A stretch of 21,126 nt of DNA from Pelargonium nanum (lineage: Eukaryota > Streptophyta > Magnoliopsida > Geraniales > Geraniaceae). The stretch's first letter is position 1. Every line of letters starts with the position of its first letter. The position numbers and the translations under genes were made by a program. The notes beneath the pieces are model-generated. The model saw only the letters and a program-made list of their open reading frames with translations. It made no database searches and had not been told where the DNA came from. The stretch spans positions 1 through 21,126 of the forward strand of contig JAYMTF010001826.1 in NCBI GenBank assembly GCA_036897485.1. The letters run 5' to 3'. This document shows positions 11,501 to 19,778 of this stretch, one piece after another.

Positions 11501-11600
11501 GGACCAGTAGAGCAACGGCGGCGGCGGCCAGAATCTGGGTCATGCCATTTCCGGCAAGACCTACCACCTGGCCCACTTTCTTCCCGCAAAAATTAACCAT
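2592..11600 (-). CDS. ABCG7: ABC transporter G family member 7-type half-transporter, 11 exons, 723 residues
   Basis: Exons: 11600-11343, 11038-10848, 10746-10596, 10214-10082, 9316-9115, 7968-7692, 7353-7222, 5103-4883, 3622-3410, 3279-3195, 2900-2592. All introns are GT..AG and the phases close exactly (2172 nt, 723 codons plus TAA). The ABCG order is nucleotide-binding domain first, then membrane domain. Visible motifs are Walker [10 protein letters not shown] (108-116), Q-loop VRQED (154-158), signature ISGGE (216-220), Walker B VIFADE (236-241) with PTTGLD after it, and H-loop His273. The membrane half follows from about residue 395, with [20 protein letters not shown] and GFGGYYVN-like blocks typical of the family. 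The N-terminus has a short hydrophobic segment (about 22-37) and an acidic linker. The C-tail (about 655-723) is acidic, Glu/Gln-rich and variable. Length and sequence agree with Arabidopsis ABCG7/WBC7 (725 residues), an apparently conserved single-lineage half-transporter expected to dimerise; its substrate is not settled. All catalytic motifs are intact. Confidence 0.96.
2901..3194 (-). other. ABCG7 intron 10
   Basis: GT at 3194-3193 and AG at 2902-2901. AT-rich, 294 bp, phase 0. No inserted element recognised. Intron 9 (3280-3409, 130 bp) is likewise plain. Confidence 0.85.
4539..4564. repeat. 26-bp copy of ABCG7 exon 8 sequence inside intron 8
   Basis: This matches exon 8 positions 4923-4948 in the same orientation at 25 of 26 bases (one C/T difference). 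The exon copy encodes the AFPLMFGA region of the transporter. The identity stops abruptly at both sides. Confidence 0.8.
4560..4636. repeat. 31-bp tandem repeat, about 2.5 copies
   Basis: Units start at 4560, 4591 and 4622. The core TTTCTGAACCTATGAAG is identical in units 1 and 2. TGCTCTAACAGTGT is shared by units 1 and 3. The array abuts the exon-8 copy. Confidence 0.8.
5177..5484. mobile_element. MITE-like element, 308 bp, flanked by TA
   Basis: The ends are imperfect inverted repeats. The left end reads GAGAATCTACAATGGT and the reverse complement of the right end reads GAGCATATATAACAATGGT. TA dinucleotides flank both sides (5175-5176, 5485-5486). Inside are two related segments in direct orientation, ATGGTGGGACTCAATT near 5188 and GTGGTGGGGCTCAATT near 5281. 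No coding capacity. The superfamily is uncertain. Confidence 0.45.
5579..6792 (+). pseudogene. Degenerate Ty1/copia retrotransposon pol fragment (reverse transcriptase and RNase H)
   Basis: Broken plus-strand frames spell successive parts of copia pol. A [18 protein letters not shown] block (about 5579-5640) runs into QLDIKN-like coding (about 5695) after an internal deletion. [10 protein letters not shown]...[12 protein letters not shown] block follows in the open frame 5729-5926, then the catalytic YVDD (5945-5956), then a [20 protein letters not shown]ase H block (open 6289-6510). It ends with a [19 protein letters not shown] tail near 6792. Several stops and frameshifts break it. Gag, integrase and LTRs are not seen, so it is an old internal fragment. 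It is antisense to the ABCG7 gene whose intron it occupies. Confidence 0.9.
6793..7221. repeat. Diverged direct repeat of about 51 bp (6916-6967 and 7018-7068)
   Basis: The two copies start GGTTTCT(G/A)TTAT and end CAATTTGGAC-like (CAATTGGAC / AATTTGGAC). Both contain TATCCACTTTTT. They lie 102 bp apart in the same orientation within intron 7, downstream of the copia remnant. No element identified. Confidence 0.65.
7354..7691 (-). other. ABCG7 intron 6
   Basis: GT at 7691-7690, AG at 7355-7354, 338 bp, phase 0. No inserted element seen. Confidence 0.85.
7969..9114 (-). other. ABCG7 intron 5, 1146 bp, with unusual donor
   Basis: The donor is GTTGTC (9114-9109), far from the usual GTAAGT, and the acceptor is CAG ending at 7969. 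The phase and the length match to the family support this junction. Read-through from exon 5 stays open to 8991. The intron contains a Stowaway-like MITE at 8336-8524. The rest is AT-rich. Confidence 0.82.
8336..8524. mobile_element. Stowaway-like (Tc1/mariner) MITE, 189 bp
   Basis: It begins CTCCCATCGCCTTAAGTGTCC and ends with the inverted counterpart, whose reverse complement starts CTCCCTTCACTT. This is the CTCCCTCC-type terminus of plant Stowaway elements. TA precedes the left end (8334-8335); the right flank is CA, a likely decayed TA. Size and lack of coding fit. Confidence 0.6.
9317..10081 (-). other. ABCG7 intron 4, 765 bp
   Basis: Donor GTACTC at 10081-10076, acceptor CAG ending at 9317; the split codon is Gly245 of the PTTGLD motif. 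AT-rich. The stretch around 9658-9720 (TACTCCATTCCAATAAAATG) resembles one end of a Stowaway element, but I found no matching second end. Confidence 0.85.
10215..10595 (-). other. ABCG7 intron 3, 381 bp
   Basis: GTAAG donor at 10595, AG at 10216-10215, phase 0. Contains a short (AT)n run near 10410-10430 and nothing else recognised. Confidence 0.85.
11039..11342 (-). other. ABCG7 intron 1, 304 bp
   Basis: Donor GTGAGT at 11342-11337, acceptor TAG ending at 11039, phase 0, between the SDKSSKS and VRFLLKN blocks. No insertion recognised. Intron 2 (10747-10847, 101 bp) is also plain. Confidence 0.88.
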
Positions 11601-11884
11601 TCTTAGATTGTTGCTGTGTATTGTCTTCTCTTCTCTTCTCAGTTCTCACTATCCTCAGTTGAAGGAAGACCTGGAGCTGGCGTAAGGAAGCGTATAGACC
11701 ACTATACGACGTCGTTTTAAGTTTTTTCCTCTTCAAGTCGTTTCTGTGTGTGCAACGGTAGAATCTGGAGCTCCTACGCAATAAACACACGTGTCCGATT
11801 GAAGATAAGATGAAATGCGCAGCCGGTATGGAATTTTTGTGTTTTTTTTAGGGATACTAAATACAAATGGGTGTCATGTATTTG
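11601..11884 (-). promoter_or_regulatory. ABCG7 leader and proximal promoter
   Basis: Upstream of the ATG at 11600 the minus strand has a GA-rich GAGAAGAGAAGAGAAG tract (about 11623-11641), typical of plant leaders. A palindromic GACGTC follows at 11708-11713 within CGACGTCGT. A G-box CACGTG lies at 11788-11793 within ACACGTGT, an ABRE/bZIP-type core. No convincing TATA box is seen. Function is inferred from motifs alone. Confidence 0.5.
11788..11793. promoter_or_regulatory. G-box (CACGTG) in the ABCG7 promoter
   Basis: Palindromic ACACGTGT, about 190 bases upstream of the start codon. This is a known bZIP/bHLH binding core in plants; occupancy is not shown by sequence. Confidence 0.45.
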
Positions 11885-12016
11885 TTATCAGTTTTTAATG
11901 TCACGTGAGACACACGTGAGTATGTTATTTATGAATTTCCTAAACTACCCCTAACACACTAACTCTTTTGTAATCATCATCAATCTTCTTCAAAACAGAA
12001 GCAACCGTGACCACCA
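11885..12016. repeat. Left arm of a long inverted repeat enclosing the LINE
   Basis: The arm starts TTATCAGTTTTTAATGTCAC and ends at the LINE poly(A) junction. Its outer 82 bases match the reverse complement of 18203-18284 with about eight differences. A further block with ATCATCATCAATCTTCTTCA (about 11972-12000) matches the reverse complement of about 17778-17815. It probably is the terminal inverted repeat of a non-autonomous DNA transposon (Mutator-like by arm length, inferred). It contains two CACGTG motifs, at 11902-11907 and 11913-11918. Confidence 0.75.
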
Positions 12017-12024
12017 TTTTTTTT
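12017..12024 (-). other. LINE poly(A) tail
   Basis: Eight A on the minus strand (T on plus), preceded by AATAAAAGTACTG with an AATAAA hexamer. It marks the 3' end of the LINE and the junction with the left inverted-repeat arm. Confidence 0.75.
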
Positions 12025-12127
12025 ATCACCAAACAGTACTTTTATTGAAATAGCCGAGAAGACGGTAAATAATAGTACAAGATAACCAAAGTTTAAACAA
12101 AATCGGATAAACAAAAGCTAAAGCTAT

Positions 12128-15100
12128 CTATAAAAGAACCGAGATAGGATCACTTCGCCATGAGACGAGAGAGAATTCGGAAAGAGAAGAGCCGAGTAGA
12201 CAAGGGAGGAGAGTAAAACTCAGACACTGAATGCGCAAAAACGTGTCGTCAACCGCCGGAAACATATCATCAAAGATCAGGCCGTTCCGAGCCAACCAAA
12301 TCGACCATAGAATAATTGAGCGAAGACTGGTCCATACCTTTCTAACTGGTGAGCTGCCGCGAATCAAGGAAGGCCAGGAACAAAGAACATCGTAGCAAGA
12401 AGCCTGAAGCACTGCCGAGCAAGACCACCAACTAAAAACACCATTCCACACCCGAGCTGACCGAGGACAGTGGAGCAGCAAGTGTGAGCAAGACTCCAGG
12501 GCACTGTCACAGAGTTTGCAAGTTGTCGAGATGCTCGCCGGAATGATACCACGTTCGCGAAAGAAAACAGCACAGGGTATGCTATTCAAAGCCGCCAACC
12601 AAGCGAAACTTTGTATTTTCGGAGGAACACTCGCTTTCCAAATTAATTTCGAACACGCGAACCTGGTATGGAGAAGTCTCAAGTACAAGGAAGTGTAGAC
12701 GGATTTGGAGGAGAACCTCCCTGACCTCGCCCCTCTCAACTGCAACCAGTCCGGCGTGGAGCTCCTCAAAAGCACGCCGGAAAGCAACGCATTCAGCTCT
12801 AGCAGGTTCGTCGTCTCCCACCCGCGCAGAGGTCGACGAAACTGCAAGGACGCCTCTGTGCAAGGCCGAACGAAGATGATAGAAGCAACTGAGTGGGCCT
12901 TGAACTGCGAGAGAGAGAACATCCTCGGGTAACTGATAGCCAGCGAGACATCGCCCAACCGTACGTCAACCCAAAATTTAATGACCCAGCCATCACCCAA
13001 AACCCACTGGAAACCTCCATGCCCGATCAGGTCTGAGAAGCCCGGCACGAATTGAAGCTGGAACAAATGGTGAACCACTGGAGATGGATTAGCCGGACAC
13101 AATTCTTGAAGGTTTCAAGAGGAAGTGCTCCAACCATACTTTGCACACAGTAGCCTTTTCCAAAGAGAAGTCGGTTGCGTCGCAAAACGCCACCACCATT
13201 TCGTGAGTAGACTAATATTTGCAATCTCCAGTTGTCTAATTCCCAGTCCACCATGAGCACGATATTTCGAAACCAAGGCCCAACTAAGCTTGCAAACACC
13301 CCTCCGAGTAGCACAAGAAGCCCAGAGAAACTTTCGCTCAATTTGCTCAATAGATCGAATTACTGATTTTGGAGCTTTATACAATGACATGTAATATAAT
13401 GGCAGAGACGATATAACTGAGTGAATAAGAGTGATGCAACTCCCGAAAGAAATATATCTTGATTTCCACAAAGCTAGACATTTACGAAATCTTTCTACGG
13501 TACCACTCCATGAGCTAACTCTTCTCGGGTTGATTCCCAATTGAAAACCCAAGTAAGAGATGGGTAAGGTATCCGTCCCGCATCCCAGGTCAGCAGCCAA
13601 GAAATTGATGGCTTCAAGTGGAATATTTAAACCAATTATACGCGACTTCGCATAATTAATTTCAAGGCCCGAAATCAACTCGAAACCATTAAGCACCAAT
13701 TGTACATAAGCGACGGGAGCAAAGGATTCAGCCACAGCTAGGAACAAAATAGTATCATCCGCAAATTGGAAATGCAAAACCGAGCAATTCCCAATACTTA
13801 CCCCACGAATGCAAGAGTTGGATTTGGCTTTTACAAGGAGCAAATGTAAAGTTTTTGCAACAATAATAAATAGAAATGGGGAAAGCGGACAACCTTGTTT
13901 GACTCCCTGAGAAGACTCGAAGTCCCGGCTGGGCGAACCTTTAGTTTAAACCGATATCGAAGAGGATAAGCATCCTTTGATCCACATACGAAAAAAAACT
14001 CTGAATCCCATAGAACCCAAGCATTGATCAATGAAAACCCAGTCGATTCTGTTAAAAGCTTGTCTGAAATCCAATTTCAGAACAATTGTCGGTTGCTTAG
14101 TGATCCGCACAGAATGAATCAGCTCTCCCGCAATAAGAATACTATTCAATATTTCGGTCTTGAATAAAAGCACTCTGCATGTCACTGATTAACTCCCCGA
14201 TATGTGGCCTGAGACGTCGAGCTAAATGCTAACACGAGGCTAATCAGGCGATAATCATTGAAACCTTGAGGAGCTTGGGTCTTCGGAATCAATACTAGAA
14301 AAGCCGAGTTAAGACCTTTGCCGAATTTCCCGTTTGTGAAAAAACTCTGCGCAAAAGATAACAAGTCTGGCTTCACAATTTTCCAGCAAATTTGGAAAAA
14401 TAACATAGTGTAACCACCCGGTCCCGATGCGCGAGAGCCATTACAACTAAAGACCGCCTCTTTTAACTCATCCATGGTGAACGGACCCTCCAAATCCAAG
14501 CAAACAGCAGGCGTGATTCGAGTAAAATTCATTGATGGGAAGTCAGGTCTGTCCGCAACCGAACTAGTGAGCCGCTCCCGAAAAAAATCGTGTGCCAACT
14601 CCTTAACCTCAGCAGGTCTAAAAACCCAAGAATTCGAATGCCAAATACTTGTAATTTCATTTTTCGATTGCCTTATCGATGCACATCGATGAAAAAATCT
14701 GGTATTCTTGTCACCTTCCTTAAGCCATTTAAAGCGAGATTTTTGTCACCACAAGGAAGCCAGGTCACGTGACCGAGCATGAAGATCTGAGGTGAGGGAC
14801 GATCGGGCCTGTCCTTTAGAATCGGTTAGAGGCCTAGACTCCATAACCAAATCCAAACAGTTAATGCGGGCTTCGATATCCGAAACAATATGATCCAGCC
14901 TACCGAAAACATCCTGATTCCACAATTTCATAGCGGACTTAAGAAGTGATGATTTCTTCCATAGTCGAAAACAAGGTTGGCCAGACACATTATAGTAACC
15001 CCAAGCCGAGGAGACGTATTTGAGAAAAGAGGGGTGATCGGTCCAGCAGTTTAGAAATAAAAAAGGTCTCGGCCCCCAGTCAATATTTTCAATGGCCAGC

Positions 15101-15779
15101 CAAATAGGACAGTGGTTCGAACAACCCCGATGAAGCCTATATTAAACCAAAGAATGGATGGAAATAGCCCAACAAGACGAAATTAGATCCCGATCAATAC
15201 GACTTGCAATATTATTTGGACCATACCAGGTATATAGACGACCGTGAAGAGGGAGATTTAGCAACAAAGAATCACCGATAAACTGATTAAAAGCATCCAT
15301 GCTAGCTGAATCAGCCGAACCAGACGACCTTTCCACGGAGCTGCAAACACTATTAAAGTCACCCGCAAGAACACAAGGCAAACTAGATTCCGAGATTATG
15401 TGCCGAAGCCGCTCCCAAAGAACTGATTTTCCAGCAATGGATTGGGGTGCATAGACATTAATCAGAAAACAAGTGCAATCAAAAGCGGACCATGTACCCG
15501 AGAGCAATACGAAGTTCTGTTCGATAACACATGATTGGAGAACAAAAATATCCGAATCCCAAAGACAAATGAGACCTCCAGAACGATCCAAAGAAGGAGA
15601 ATAGTAGTGTCGAATTGAGGAGCCGACCCAAGCACTACTACGATCAATGTCTGGAAAAGACTGAAGCTTACTTTCCTAAATAAAAACGATACTCGATTTC
15701 TTCGAACGAATGAGAGACTTGAACGGTCTCTCTTATGAAGCGTTGTACATCCACGCATATTCCACGAAAGGAGACCCAT
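12128..15779 (-). pseudogene. LINE ORF2 remnant: endonuclease, reverse transcriptase, zf-RVT
   Basis: It starts at ATG 15779 with SWNMRG, the N-terminal endonuclease block. A frameshift near 15730 and a TAG (15676-15678) hit the conserved QE position. The endonuclease continues with LAGDFNSV and YTWYG...SRIDR (open 15142-15591). The linker with LW-QKSRFKWLKEGDKNTRFFH has TGA at 14746-14748 in place of a codon. Reverse-transcriptase blocks follow: DYRLISLV (about 14240) with a deletion and frameshift after it, VLKLDFRQAFNRIDWVF, GVKQGCPLSPFLF (about 13890), and catalytic FADD in the frame 13115-13843. After another frameshift near 13110, a zinc-binding CKLCDSALESCSHLLLHC sits within 12128-13102. 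Broken beyond function, but the fold order is clear. Confidence 0.92.
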
Positions 15780-17157
15780 GCAAGTGGAGCGACGCCTGAG
15801 CGGGAATCAAGTGATTTGGTGACCGACGACGGAATCCTGAAGCCGCTCAATGAGAACTGATTCTTATCCGCCGAGTGTGTTGGAGAGAGGGCACCGTCCC
15901 CACCAGCTTGGCCTGATATACGGTTTACCCTAGGAAGTGTGGTTGGACGTGGACGAACGATCAAACGTCCCAACCTTGACAAAGTTTGGCACAAAAGAGC
16001 AGGGTCTCCATAGATGGTAGCCTTAAAAGAAACTGGACTGGAGCGAAGAGGAGGAGCAGGATAATTAGATTTGTTCCCATTAGGTGACTCAACCACTCTC
16101 TGTGAACACTCTATAGGGTTTGCTTGTGAGTCAATGGCATGGGCTGGTTTCGTCAAGGTATGGCTCAACTCTGGAGCCAGTTTATTAATTATGTTAGTCA
16201 ATGATGTATTAATATGTTCGGGAACCTGTATATCGGACTCATGGGCAACTCTCGATGCAACGCTACTCGGACTAGACGGAGTCGAGATAGCCTTCAAAGA
16301 GGGCGAAGGCGAATAAGAAATTACTGGGAGAAAAAACTGGATATTTGTAGCAACACATTCATTAACCGAGACATCGAAATTACTTGAACCCAACGACACA
16401 TTAACAATCCTTGTGAGTGAAGCCATGACCTTGCAGTGAATTAAAACTTGAGGATTCTTCAAAAGATTTCCAGCACTAAAACTTGGATGAATATAAATTA
16501 GGTGACCAAATAACTTAGCAATGCTTGAAACTGACTCGGAGCACCAAGCCTGTATCGGTAGACCAGTTATCGAAATCCAAACATAACGACCTCCCTGCTT
16601 TTTTGTGTGTAACCAGTCATAAAAACTCACGAACCACCGCGAGAGCCAGGTCCAATTCAAAGTTCGCATAGCCTTCATGGAATCCTCATCCTCAAATGAG
16701 AGAGCAAAAACTTTGCTGCCAAGCGAGTTAATAGATATTGCCGAAAAACCCTCATCAGCTAATTGAGAGCTCAATTATTCACAAGAAAGCGAGTCGCGAG
16801 AGATGGCAAGGATGCTCCAACAAAACTTTTCAAGTAAGACCTTCAAATGCGAGAGAAGGCAGATTGGGGTTTCCGGAGAGTCATTAGGTGCTGCTGGGGT
16901 AACCTGACGGGGAGGGGGTGGTGTGTCCTGATTCCGACTAGGCACCGGAGCCTTCCTTCGTACCTTTGGGATTGACTTTGATCAAGATAAGGACGACGTG
17001 GGCTGTTTGGCCCATGCAGCCGCCAACGAAGAAGTGAGGCACCATGTAATATGGATTTAACCCTGTCAGCCTCCTTCCTCTCTGAGAAACCAACGAAACC
17101 GTGACGGCCTGCAAAACACATTCCAAAAATTTCTCTCTTATATGATTTATCGAACAT
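15668..17157 (-). pseudogene. LINE ORF1 (gag-like) remnant
   Basis: The best-kept part is 15668-16774 (368 codons). It holds the plant LINE ORF1 block with WTWLSRWFVSFYDWL, VWISITGLPIQAW and LIHCKVMASLTRIVNVSLGS, followed by a Ser/Pro-rich region. A TAA just upstream (16775-16777) and a frameshift separate it from an RRM-like piece around 17020-17108 with RHGFVGFSERKEADRVKSIL, which looks like the RNP1 strand and following helix. The RRM's N-terminal half is absent. The 3' end overlaps the start of ORF2 in another frame. Confidence 0.8.
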
Positions 17158-17777
17158 GCACCTTTCATCACTCTAACTATAACAACTTCATTCATCAATT
17201 ATCACAATCCAAAATTACCATTTGTCACGTAATTTGATTTTAAAAAAAAATTTAGACTCTTCTCTATCCACAAGCAAAAAAATCAAACCCCGATAACAAA
17301 CAAAGCCCACCTCTATTCTCAACCCCCTAACAAACCCTTTCTCGCGGCAGTGTTGCTGGAGCTCCACCCTCCGCATCCCATTGTTGAAATCCATCGTAGT
17401 TCAACCCCAAACCATAGCTACCAATCACCACCTCAGTCGTCTGTGGCCTCTAGTTGCAGATCTGACCAGATTCGATTGGACCCCAACGCTGAGCTCAACC
17501 CAACCAGCAAAGCTTCTCCGTGACCCAGCGCCGCCTTGAATCACGGCGAAATTAGCTGAATATCACCGAAAACCAAGAGCCATGGTCAACCCACTTATTT
17601 TTGTCGAAGCTCCCTATCCTCGTTCTGTCTGTCGCTGAAGCGATGGTGGTTCGACGACAATGCGGCGGGGGTTGGGGTGGTGGTGGTGGTGGTTCCGAGA
17701 CGGAGATGAATAAGGGAGTAAGGGAGAGTTGGCTGCTGTGGAGGTGGTTGGAGGAGATGGTTCTGGCCAGCGGAGGC
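17158..17777. other. Non-coding core between LINE and right inverted-repeat arm
   Basis: About 17160-17300 is AT-rich. About 17330-17777 is GC-rich, with a G/T-rich microsatellite-like GGTGGTGGTGGTGG near 17676. No protein domain is recognisable in any frame. It is either the interior of the DNA transposon that the LINE entered, or in part the LINE's own 5' region; I cannot separate the two. Confidence 0.5.
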
Positions 17778-17860
17778 GGCTGCTTCTGCTATGAAGAAGA
17801 TTGATGATGATCACACAAGTGCGAAGGCGTGAAAGAGGAAATAGATATGAGAGTTATTGA

Positions 17861-18201
17861 GGTAACGTTCAATTAATTTCTTTTTTAACTTAATTAAAAT
17901 AGTTAGAACTTACTTTTACTACATTTGAATACCCAATTTTAAACCCTCAATTTGTGGGATCCACTAATTCTCATCATTTCAATAATTCAAAATCTTAGGA
18001 ATTGAAATAACACATCAACCATGTTATTTCAATTCCTAAGATTTTGGATTTATTTAACTAATTTTAGGAAAGAGAAATTGTTTTAATTACAAACATACCC
18101 TTCTAAAAAAGTTAAACGAACACAATAATTGCAAATTTATAATACCCAACATGTCCTCAATTCATTGGAATTCAAATAAAATTTCTTAAACGAACGCTAC
18201 C
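17861..18201. mobile_element. Harbinger-like MITE, 341 bp, TGA target duplication
   Basis: The left end is GGTAACGTTCAATTAATTTC. The reverse complement of the right end is GGTAGCGTTCGTTTAAGAAA, matching at about 14 of 20. TGA flanks both sides (17858-17860 and 18202-18204). Its removal restores continuity of the inverted-repeat arm apart from one short indel, which supports the boundaries. No coding capacity. A near-perfect hairpin sits at its centre. Confidence 0.65.
17984..18050. repeat. Hairpin: 24-bp perfect stem, 11-base loop, inside the MITE
   Basis: Bases 17988-18011 are the exact reverse complement of 18023-18046, with loop 18012-18022. The stem extends to 17984/18050 with one G:U-type position at 17987/18047. 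Confidence 0.9.
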
Positions 18202-18308
18202 TGAGATAGTGTGTTAGAGGTAGTTTAAGAATTTCATAAATAACATACTCACTTGTATCTCACATGACATTTAAAAACTGATAAGTTTCGTTAGTTTGAA
18301 TTAATGGT

Positions 18309-18470
18309 CAAAATAGTACCCGAACTTTCAGAAAGTCACCATTTTAGTACTCAAACTTTGAATAAGTCATTTTAGTCCTTGAACTTTGAAATAATGGGTC
18401 CAAATAGTCTCACCGTTAGTTAGAGTTAACGGATCCGTTATGTTAGCTTATGTGGCACTGACATGTCACT
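18309..18470. repeat. Left subterminal repeat block: about 30-bp tandem units plus GTTAACGG motif
   Basis: Units start at about 18309, 18340, 18368 and 18400, each of the form CA(A/T)(A/T)(A/T)TAGTnCnnnAACTTT. A GTTAACGGATCCGTTA palindromic stretch and ATGTGGCACTGACATGTCAC follow. This composition is common at the ends of non-autonomous plant transposons, but I cannot name the family. Confidence 0.6.
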
Positions 18471-19617
18471 TAAATTATATAAAAAAGTAAATTACATATC
18501 CAGATAGAAATGACGTGGCAAAATTAAAACTAAAATAATTTTCAAATTTACATGTGTGTATTTTTATAAGTCATTACAATTATATTTTGTTCTTACCATT
18601 TTGCCTTCAACTTTTAAATTACTATTTAATTTTAGAAGGAGCAGGTCAAGGAAATACTCAAATCAAGACATAAGACTCTTACAAGGAGTAGTTCTTAGAA
18701 GTACAGTATTTGTTAAAACCGATTTCTATTTTCAAAGGGTCTTCTGTTTCCTTTTATACTATGGAAATAGCTCTATAAGCCAGCGGTGTATGTATACAAA
18801 CACGGGTATTGCTTTTAAAAGACAAGAGTAAATCTTTATAAATTGAAGACTAAAGTTCCTCGCATAAGGAGCTATAATAATTTATGTTTTTTGTTGAAGG
18901 AGAAGCATGTCAATTTTTATGGGGGTTACAATCTAATTAATCTATATGATTTACGTGATAATTTTAATTTTATAGTTTCACCCTCTTCTTCCATCTTCAT
19001 ACGAAATATCCAGGCATAAAGAAGGCAACAACTAATATCCACAAAAAATCAAGCAAGAAGTATACACTCAGCGACCACAACTGCACTAGTATGACCGGCA
19101 AAAGCAGCGACACCATGGCCGCCGAGCGAGAAACGACGACATGGTGGTCACACAATAAGAAACGCCATGGCTGTCAGGGAGAAAAAACAATATGGCAATG
19201 GCTGTCACGGAGAAAAAACAATATGGCAATGGCTAAAACAATCTGGCCATGGCCGGCGTGCGAGTAGCAGCCCCATGGCTGCCGCATGAGCAACGACATG
19301 GCCGCCGCCGCCTCCATCCTCGCCGCGCATAGCCACTTGCTCCCCCACCACGCCACATCCTCAGTCGCCGGCAAGCCCTATCTTTCCATGGAGATGTGGT
19401 TTGGGTGAGTAGCTATGTGGAGAGATTAGAGAAGAAGAATCTAGGGTTAGAGAGAAGAGGGAGAAAGTGATTTAGAGTTTGAGAAGGAGAGAGAAAATAT
19501 TTAGGATAAAAAATAATTTAAAATAAAACAAATTTTTAAATAATAATAATAAATAATATCAGTACAAATTACTATGTGACACATGTAAAATAAAATTAAA
19601 TGTAAGTAGAGATCCAC
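18471..19617. other. Non-coding core of the repeat unit 18309-19778
   Basis: AT-rich to about 18960. From there to about 19390 it is GC-rich with many CCATGG/ATGGCCG-type words but no recognisable protein. Then comes an AG-rich stretch (about 19415-19500) and AT-rich sequence. The short frames on either strand lack motifs. A 31-bp tandem repeat lies at 19167-19234. Confidence 0.45.
19167..19234. repeat. 31-bp tandem repeat, 2.2 copies
   Basis: Units begin ATGGCTGTCA at 19167 and 19198, with a partial third (ATGGCT) at 19229. They differ by one base (AGGGAG / ACGGAG). Confidence 0.85.
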
Positions 19618-19778
19618 CACTTTTTAGTACGTGAACTAAGGGTAACTGTTCAAATAGGTACGCGTACTATTTTTTTGTCCAATAGGGTACGTGTAGTTTA
19701 AATGTTTGTTCAATTAAATCGTTTCATCCAAATCCGTTAACTACCACAGTTAATTGTTCCACATGGCTATGATGTGAT
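19618..19778. repeat. Right repeat block, direct-orientation partner of 18309-18470
   Basis: Units start at about 19618, 19651, 19679 and 19711 and have the same form (TAGTACGTGAACT, AGGTACGCGTACT, AGGGTACGTGTAG). CCGTTAAC and CCACATGGC follow, in the same order as in the left block. Similarity is low, so the pair is old. Confidence 0.5.

Larger units (their letters stand above)
12017..17157 (-). mobile_element. Degenerate L1-type LINE (non-LTR retrotransposon)
   Basis: On the minus strand the order is an ORF1-like region, an endonuclease, a reverse transcriptase and a C-terminal zinc-finger domain, ending in a 3' untranslated region with an A tail of eight (12017-12024). This is the plant L1 layout. 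Multiple frameshifts and stops make it inactive. Because the A tail abuts the left inverted-repeat arm, the LINE appears to have inserted into that element. I could not identify a target-site duplication, and the 5' limit is uncertain (between about 17108 and 17350). Confidence 0.92.
17778..18284. repeat. Right arm of the long inverted repeat, split by a MITE
   Basis: The reverse complement of 18203-18284 matches the left arm 11885-11965 at about 90%, and 17778-17815 matches about 11972-12004. Between the blocks lie the 341-bp MITE (17861-18201) and roughly 45 extra bases that the left arm lacks. The right-arm counterparts of the two left-arm CACGTG sites read CATGTG and CAAGTG. Confidence 0.75.

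Noticed and set aside
11849..11884. Extension of the inverted repeat outward (GGGATACTA versus GGGTACTA beyond 18284)
   Set aside because: Only a few bases agree and spacing differs; it could be chance or belong to the adjacent repeat unit.
16980..17110. Candidate LINE target duplication (ACCGTGAC near 12004 and 17094)
   Set aside because: The right-hand copy lies inside the LINE's RRM coding sequence, so it cannot be flanking duplication; the match is short.
17601..17814. Gly/Trp-rich plus-strand frame and Pro/His-rich minus-strand frame
   Set aside because: Both are products of a GGT-repeat microsatellite and overlap the inverted-repeat arm; no coding evidence.
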